A stretch of DNA of 64,000 nt. Source: Lathyrus oleraceus. Its lineage: Eukaryota; Streptophyta; Magnoliopsida; Fabales; Fabaceae. The stretch is from assembly GCF_024323335.1 (NCBI RefSeq), contig NC_066582.1, positions 181,856,782 to 181,920,781 of the forward strand, in the 5' to 3' direction. The translations under genes were made by a program, and so were the position numbers. How positions within the stretch are numbered: position 1 is the stretch's first letter; each line of letters starts with the position of its first letter. The notes beneath the pieces were generated by a model, which saw nothing but the letters and a program-made list of their open reading frames with translations, ran no database searches and was not told the origin of the DNA. Of the stretch, positions 57,715-64,000 are shown in pieces.

Positions 57715-57733
57715 TGGCGACTCTTCTGGGGAC
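57715..57733 (+). other. Primer binding site, tRNA-Arg type
   Basis: TGGCGACTCTTCTGGGGAC two bases after the LTR end. Confidence 0.88.
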
Positions 57734-58991
57734 TAGAAGTTGACCTATTGCTGGTCCATCTTCCCTAAGCGAGTCTCTCCTAGCGTGCTAGGATAGTTTA
57801 GGTTGCTTGTGTTGCTTTATTTATTGCATTTATTATTCTGTTGTGTATATATTTGCATAAATATTTGCATGCATCATACTATCATGTTGCTGTCCTCTGT
57901 ACAGGTGGTTCCACTGTTTTGGGGTGGGTGTTCTGAGTGGGGCTAAAACCCAGGCCCGAGTACACACCTAGGATTAGTGTGGTCTCATGTTGCCTCCTTC
58001 ATGTTAGGTCAACATGTGTTTGGCAACGTGATGTACCACAAGCCGAACGAGGTTCATTTGATAGTGCCCTTCCTTTATGGAGTATCCACTTTGGTTGTGT
58101 CACTTCATCTGAACTATTGACTTCGGTGACCGATCTTTCCCGGATCTTTGGTTTAGACGATCTCAGGAGAGCTACAATGGCACACCCGAAAGGGCAAACC
58201 CATTGAGTATCTTTTCCCGATTATCGAGACTATTGTCCGCCTTAGGATAACCTGATTAGAATTTACCTGTGAGGGGATGGTTGATTCTTACAGATGCTTG
58301 TTCAAATGGTGACTTTGATGGTGATTAATGGTTCCGTTGATCAGAGTCCTATTTATAAGTCGGATTTATGGATTTATTTCTGAAACGCCGAAGTGTTGTC
58401 CGTGTTATTTATCAGTGGGGATCCGTTTATTTTAGGATTCCCCGGGCCGATTCAGAGATTGTTGTGGTTATCTGCTCAGAGATTGTTTGATGATGATGGT
58501 GATGTACCTTTCAGTTCCGTTTATTTCGGAACCCCGAGTCGGATTTATGGTTAATCAGTACCTCAGATGATAGTGATCAGTTCAGAGATTGGGCTTCAGT
58601 GCAATGGATGTTCAGATGACTTGGAGGATGGCACAGTGCATTGCATTCATGCATCAGGATCATCCATATTTTGCATTCATCGGCATCTAACTCACGTCCA
58701 TCCATACTCAGGGTACATTCTCGATTGAGATTCTGGTTGAGAGACATCCTGATGTCGGAATATTATTGTTGAATTTTTTATCTGTCTCGATGAAACCAGG
58801 ATCGAAAGACAGAAGCTTCCTCGTATGGATAGACGTTGCATTCATGCATATTAACCTGTTTGCTATTTTGCAGGTGTCGGGTCTTAACGTGCTTGATTGT
58901 TTCAGGAATCATTGCTCGAGCGCGCAGAGTTATACCCTTGCACACAACACGCCCGCACCGATACTTCACCAGGCGCAACACTCCCAGACTG
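57734..58991 (+). other. Leader of the Tat element
   Basis: About 1.26 kb before gag. Repeated phrases (CCCGGGCCGATTCAGAGATTG; CAGTTCCGTTTATTTCGGA) recur at 58310-58560. An upstream in-frame stretch (58836-58991) encodes a basic segment (RPHRYFTRRNT) that may belong to gag. Confidence 0.7.
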
Positions 58992-60647
58992 ATGGATCTA
59001 CCAAGTGCAGATGTTCTCGAGCTGAAAGATAAGATGAACGAACTGATCAACATCATGCAAGGTTTTGCAGTTGGTCAGAAAGCATTGGCTGACAAAGTTG
59101 AGAAGCTCGAGCGGGCTTCAGCTGCTAACAATGGTGTTAACCTAGATGGTGTCTCCAACCAGGGGCTTGGTGGTTCAAGGGATGGCGGAAAGAGAACGAC
59201 TGTGGGCGTAGTGAACAATGCTAGTGGTTTTGGTGCTGCCACTGGTGGTCAACCTGGTCTGATGGGTCAGAATATGAAAGACAGTTTATTCCCGCCATTC
59301 TTTGGGGTCGATGATGACAGAGAGGAAGACCGAGAGGCTGATCAGTTCTCTATGCACAATGAGCCGTTTGGGCAGTACGGTGCCCAACCGCCGAACAAAG
59401 AGATTCAGTTGCTGGCTGAAAAGATTAGAGCTTTGGAGAGCTATGCCACTCCCGGGGTTGTGAATATCTCAAATATGGGGCTAGTTGAGGGGATTGTGAT
59501 CCCACAGAAGTTTAAAGCGCCCACTTTTGATAAATACAATGGGAGTTCCTGCCCGGAAACTCATCTTCAAGCTTTCGTCCGCAAGATTTCTGCATACACG
59601 ATGGATCAGAAGCTGTGGATGTACTTCTTCCAGGACAGCCTGTCTGGAGGATCCTTGGAGTGGTACACCAAGTTGAAATCTTCTGACATCAAGAGCTGGC
59701 AGGATCTTGGCGATGCCTTCTTTAAACAGTACCAGTTCAATGCTGACATGGCTCCTAGCCGTACCCAGCTGCAGGGTATGTCTCAGAAGCCTAATGAAGG
59801 GTTTAAAGAATACGCACAGAGATGGAGGGAGTTGGCTGCCAGAGTTCAACCTCCGCTGGTGGATCGGGAGATGTCTGATCTGTTCATGGGTACCCTGCAG
59901 GGGACCTTTGCTGAAAGGATGGTGGGTTGCCCGGTTACCAACTTTGCAGACATTGTGGTGGCTGGGGAGAGAATTGAAAGTTGGCTGAGAATGGGGAAGA
60001 TCCAAGGTGGTAATGCTTCGTCATCAGGATCGAAGAAGCCCTTCGGAAATGGCCAAAGGAAGAATGAGGGTGAATCGAGTGCTGTGTATGCCCAAAGGGG
60101 ACACGGTAGGGATCGTTACTACTAGCACACTGCTGCGGTAACCACCCCTGCTGGTAATCAGTCAGTACGACAGCAACATCAGCCACCTCAACAGAGAGCC
60201 GGGTACCAAGTGAGGGGAAAAGGGATTGATCGTCAGTTCGATAAGCCGCCCGTGACATATGCTGTTCTGTTCAAGAAGTTGATGGATCTTGGGTTGGTTC
60301 AACCAAGGACGACGGTTCCGTTAAGATCAGATCAGAGGCCTCCTAATTATGATGAGAACGCCCAGTGTGAATTCCATTCTGGTACACCAGGGCATAACAT
60401 TGAGGGTTGTAGAGCTTTTAAGCATGTTGTCCAGGATCTGGTAGACTCCAAGGCCATCAATTTTGCACCGTCGCCGAATGTTAATGCTAATCCCATGTCG
60501 GCGCATGGTCAAGCGATGGTGAGTGCAATTGCTGAAGATTCAGATCACGCCTGTGCGGTAGGTGAGAGGACTAACAGTGACTGCGAGTTTAATGGTTGGA
60601 TAAAACCGTGCGTACCAGGGATGGAGATCCAGAACTGGAAGGCCTAA
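58992..60647 (+). pseudogene. Tat gag with one in-frame stop
   Basis: I choose ATG 58992 (MDLPSADVLELKDKMNELIN), which opens a coiled coil; an ATG at 58836 adds 52 residues. Next are a Gly-rich linker, a conserved IPQKFKAPTFDKYNGSSCPE and the gag capsid domain (MYFFQDSLSGGSLEWYTKLK, GDAFFKQYQFNADMAPSRTQ, GFKEYAQRWRELAARVQPPL). TAG at 60123 interrupts, then the same frame continues with YAVLFKKLMDLGLVQPR, CEFHSGTPGHNIEGCRAFKH (a C-H-H-C-like knuckle) and AINFAPSPNVNANPMSAHG to TAA at 60645. A single nonsense change separates it from an intact gag. Protease does not follow. Confidence 0.92.
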
Positions 60648-61030
60648 AAAGATCATCACTGTCACTCATCCTGAAGAATAATTTCTGTTTCAATTTTATC
60701 TGCATGAAAGCCTTACGTTTTGCCCGAAACGTAATGGTTCATTGTAAGGGCCACCTCATGTTTCATTTTGCAACATTTTGCATCATCAATAAATGGATGT
60801 TTTTCAATTAAAAGCGGTGTTCCCTGTTTTTCATTTATTTTTACAGTTTAAAAACAAATAAAAATGGCAATGTTTGTTTTCACTTTTTTCCCTTATTTGA
60901 TTTGTCTCGTTCCGACTTCGAAAAATAATTCTCCGGATCTCATTGATAACAATTCGGTTACACCTCTGTATGACTTCGACAATTCGATCTATCATGCCGA
61001 AGAAGAAGGCGAAGAAGATTGTGATCTGCT
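60648..61030 (+). other. Non-coding stretch between gag and RT remnant
   Basis: AT-rich with stops in all frames; in position it corresponds to the spliced region of Ogre/Tat elements. It ends at an acidic segment (AEEEGEEDCDLLED) that belongs to the pol N-terminus. Protease is absent. Confidence 0.6.
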
Positions 61031-61600
61031 GGAAGATTAGCCAGGTTGTCGAAACAAGAGGAGAAGGTGATTCAGCCGTATGAAGAGCGAGTTGAGGTCG
61101 TTAATCTGGGTACCGACGAGGTCGGAAAGGAAGTGAAAGTTGGTTCCGCCTGGAGGCGAGTGTCTAGAGCGAAGGTGATGCCATTCGGTCTCAAGAACAC
61201 CGGTGCTACTTATCAGAGAGTCCTAGTGACTTTGTTTCATGATATGATTCATCATGAAATTGAATGCTATGTTGATGACATGTTAGCAAAGTCCCAAACA
61301 GAAGAGGCATCTGGTAGATCTGGCCAAGCTGAGTGGACCAGTTGAGACAATTCAAACTGAGGTTGAATTCAAATAAGTGCACTATCAGAGTGCGGGTCGG
61401 TAAGCTGCTGGGGGTTTATTGTAAGTAAGAGAGGAATCGAGGTTGATCCTGCTTTAAAAAAAAAACAAGAAGTGCCTGAACCGAGAACAGAAAAAGAGGT
61501 TCGTGGTCTATTAGGTAGATTGAACTACATGTATTGGTTCACATCTCCTCTAACATCCACGTGTGAACCTATATTCAAGCTGTTGAAAAAATATCAAACT
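61031..61600 (+). pseudogene. Tat reverse transcriptase fragment
   Basis: KVIQPYEERVEVVNLGT (pol N-terminal linker) runs within about 20 residues into AKVMPFGLKNTGATYQRVLV and ECYVDDMLAKS (YVDD palm). A deletion has removed the RT fingers, about 200 residues or more. Frame changes follow, then thumb remnants (VRGLLGRLNYMYWF-like text in shifted frames). Not functional. Confidence 0.88.
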
Positions 61601-62320
61601 GTCAGGTGAAATAATGAGTGCCAAGGGGCATTGAGAAATAAAAGAATGAGTTGCAGGAGCCTCTGATTCTGATACCTCCTGTGAAAGGAGCAATTGTAAT
61701 CTGGTACTTGACGGCCATCGAGGGGTCTATGAGGTGCGTATTGTGTCAGCATGACAAGTCTTGTCGAAAAGAGCATGCAATTTACCTTAGCAAAAAGTTT
61801 ATCAACTATGAAACAATACATTCACTGTTCGAGAAAACTTGATGTACTTTGGCATAGGCTGCTCGCCGACTGAGACAGTATATGCTGGTTCATACCACTT
61901 TGTGGATTTCAAGATGGATCTGATCAAGTACATATTTGAAGAGCCAGCAATGACCGGACGGGTTGCAAGAGGGAAAATGATGTTGATTGAATACGATATT
62001 CAGTATACCTCCCAGGAAGCAATCGAGGGGAGTGTATTGTCTGATTACCTCGCCCAGCAACCCGTGGAGGATTATCAACCGAGGAAGTTTGAGTTCCCTG
62101 ATGAGGACATCTCGAGATGCTCAAATCGAAAGATTGTGAGGAACCGATCCCGGAGGAGGGGCCTGACCCTGAATCCGAACGGATTCTGATGTCTGATGGG
62201 GCCATTAACATGAATGGAAGCGGAGTTGGTGCCGTTCTGGTTGCGCCGAAGAGATCCCACATTCCTTGTGCTGCCTGACTAGCATTTGAATGCACCGACG
62301 GTGTGATTAAGTATGAAGCT
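61601..62320 (+). pseudogene. Tat RNase H and partial second RNase H
   Basis: PLILIPPVKGAIVIWYLTAI, KEHAIYLSKKFINYETIHSL and MMLIEYDIQYTSQEAIEGSV with LSDYLAQQPVEDYQPRKFEF show the first RNase H in shifting frames. The second begins near MSDGAINMNGSGVGAVLVAP and breaks off at VIKYEAGILGIE, where it fuses to integrase text through a deletion. Confidence 0.85.
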
Positions 62321-62786
62321 GGTATCCTGGGTATCGAACCTCGGTGCGCCTACTGGGGCAACGCCTTTCTCACTGGTATATGGAATGGAAGCTGTGCTAC
62401 CAGTTGAGGTTCAAATTCCCTCTTTGAGAGTCCTGATGGACGTGAAATTGCAAGAGGCTGAATGGGTAAGGACCCGGTATGAAGAGTTAAGCCTGATTGA
62501 GGAAAAGAGGTTGGCGGCCATTTGTCATGGGCAGCTATACCAACAACGGATGAAGCGTGCTTTTGACAGAAAGGTGTGACCTCGTGTGTATCACGTAGGT
62601 GATATGGTGCTGAAAAGGATCCTTCCTCCCCAAAACGATCGTAGGGGCAAATGGACACCCGATTATGAAGGTCCATTCGTGGTCAAGAAGGTTTTCTCTG
62701 GTGGAGCCTTGTTGCTGACGACCATGGATGGCGAGGACTTTCCATCCCCTGTGAATGCGGACGTAGTTAAAAAATACTTCGTATAA
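62313..62786 (+). pseudogene. Tat integrase C-terminal fragment
   Basis: GATPFSLVYGMEAVLPVEVQ, ICHGQLYQQRMKRAFDRKV then TGA (an Arg codon in the family), VYHVGDMVLKRILPPQNDRR GKWTPDYEGPFVVKKVF and NADVVKKYFV to TAA at 62784. The zinc domain and catalytic core are deleted: text jumps from the second RNase H to the end of the core. Confidence 0.9.
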
Positions 62787-62795
62787 GAGACCCGC

Positions 62796-62986
62796 TGGAC
62801 GAAAAGAATAAAATAGTCCACGCAAAAATGGGCATCCCGGCGAACCAAAAAAACAGAAAGAAAAGGTTCGGGCAAAAATTAGGGATAAAATGAAAAAATT
62901 GTACACCCGGCAAGTCGAAAACCTGAAAAGGCGACTTGGGCAAAAAAGGGTATCCCGGTGGACTGAAAACCCGAAAGGGCGGTCCA
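62796..62986 (+). repeat. Post-integrase hairpin cluster, four stem-loops
   Basis: 62796-62820 (TGGAC/GTCCA), 62841-62870 (CGAACC/GGTTCG), 62911-62938 (CAAGTCG/CGACTTG) and 62959-62986 (TGGACTG/CGGTCCA). The last two have the AAAACCYGAAARGG loop. Spacers read GGCAAAAA. Confidence 0.9.
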
Positions 62987-62989
62987 GGC

Positions 62990-64000
62990 AAAAGAGGGAT
63001 TGAAACGAACAACTGCGTCTGGCATGATCGTTTGCGCTTTGGTTAAAGCATCATGGATAATACCCGGTAGGGATCAATCAGAAGCGTCTTGTTCAGAAGG
63101 CGGAAAGCACGGAGAGTCTGAGGACATATGGGGTGTAACCGAGTTGGAACTCAATGAGATCACGGGTTTCACATTGCCATTAGGATAGATTTTTCCTTTT
63201 GTACGCAATTACCTCTTTTCAGGAATTGCTTCCTTTGTATTGCTCATTTGAGCCACACTTTTTTAGAATGCTTATTCAGTCAAATAATTTTGTTTTTGTT
63301 TTTCATTACCGCTTTGATTGCAAAAACATCCAATTATTTTTGATAAAGAATCTTTGCATTTTAAGACATACAGGTCCCTTCCAATGCATGCTTATAAGAT
63401 TGAGAATTTGAAATCTTATTCGAAAGGTTGAGTGACTCAAGTGTTGAAATCTTGACACGCCTGGGGCACAATTTTATCTAACGATCTCTTTTGCAGGTAC
63501 TGTTAGATATTTTCACTCACTTGCAGGTTGTGATGTGGAAGCTTTTGACGAAACAATCCCCGTGGAGTCTGATCAGGGACGACTGAATAGAAGCATGGTG
63601 AAAAGGGCGACGAAGGACGTACGACGATCCTGGATATTAATCAAGAAGACTCTTCAAAGTCTGAAGATTGAAAAGTCTGTATAAGTCCCAGGAGTTCGCT
63701 CTCCGTCGAGTGCGGAGCGATTGGGAATACAAGGTGATGAATCAGAAAAGTCCAGATGAGTCTGGGAGTTCTCAAAATTAGAAAGCTGACAGTGGATTTG
63801 GATGATGAGTACCAATGGGTCGACGAATCGACGGGTGTTTGGTACCGAAATTTCCTCATCTCCCCAAGCAGAGTTGTGAGGACTAATTCCCCAGCAGATC
63901 CAAGGACTATGGCTTCCCTAGCAGGGTCAGGATGGTTATCCCCAGCAGGTTTTAGATCAATGCTTCCCCGGTCGCCAGGCCTGAAGGTTGCTATTTCCCA
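62990..64000 (+). other. 3' UTR of the Tat element, continuing past the window
   Basis: No gene. From about 63887 a new set of repeats starts: TTCCCCAGCAGA, TTCCCTAGCAGG and ATCCCCAGCAGG, which probably continue beyond 64000 as the element-specific 3' UTR array. Confidence 0.65.

Larger units (their letters stand above)
52704..64000 (+). mobile_element. Tat-lineage Ty3/gypsy element, plus strand, continues past window
   Basis: 5' LTR 52704-57712, primer site, leader, gag, and a pol reduced to fragments of RT, RNase H and integrase C-terminus, followed by a hairpin cluster and 3' UTR. The 3' LTR is outside the window. Protease, the RT N-terminus and most of integrase are deleted. It is inserted in the leader of the preceding Ogre-like element; ATGAG (52699-52703) is the candidate target duplication. 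Confidence 0.9.

Noticed and set aside
59481..60005. Minus-strand open frame of 174 codons
   Set aside because: Antisense of the Tat gag capsid domain; no independent support.
63641..63859. Minus-strand open frame near the right end
   Set aside because: Lies in the Tat 3' UTR, with no motif and no similarity to the element's proteins.

Overview
The window is plant nuclear DNA made almost entirely of nested transposable elements; I see no ordinary host gene, rRNA, functional tRNA or CRISPR array. Giant (about 25 kb) Ogre-type Ty3/gypsy elements of the Tat lineage, with 4-5 kb LTRs, a tRNA-Arg-type primer site, an extra ORF ahead of gag and a second RNase H, point to a legume, most likely tribe Fabeae (Pisum, Vicia or Lathyrus relatives). 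The organism is inferred from element type only.

Layout. (1) 1-6267: a minus-strand Ty1/copia element whose far LTR is cut by the window start; its gag is open, its pol is decayed, and its LTRs are nearly identical. It sits inside (2) 6268-13746, the 3' end of a plus-strand Ogre-like element: integrase, 3' UTR with hairpin arrays, polypurine tract and a 4.2 kb LTR. (3) 13747-14033: a short AT-rich spacer with a degenerate minisatellite. (4) 14034-47080: a Mutator-like element (MULE) with long terminal inverted repeats and a perfect 9-bp target duplication (TATTTTATT). It carries a plant mobile domain (PMD) gene, a MULE transposase and a small ORF. Its body of about 3.7 kb has been expanded to 33 kb by (4a) a truncated Ogre LTR at 14566 to about 18150 in the PMD gene and (4b) a complete 25.8 kb minus-strand Ogre at 19588-45362 in the transposase, flanked by GCATA. 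That Ogre itself contains (4c) a solo LTR of another Tat family at 31113-35081, flanked by ATAGC. (5) 47335-52703: the 5' LTR and leader of a plus-strand Ogre-like element, interrupted by (6) 52704 to beyond 64000, another plus-strand Tat element with LTR, primer site, gag and a heavily deleted pol.

Relative order from nesting: the MULE precedes its two Ogre insertions, the Ogre precedes the solo LTR, element 5 precedes element 6, and element 2 precedes the copia insertion.

The main point of interest is RNA-level. Three Tat/Ogre elements carry, directly after the pol stop, two to four hairpins with a shared AAAACCYGAAAGGG-like loop and different but complementary stems. Two of them add element-specific arrays of mini-hairpins whose stems change in compensating pairs. 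The LTRs share a conserved hairpin block in the presumed R region and an internal copy of the primer-site core. Together these suggest selection on RNA structure in elements usually described only by their proteins.
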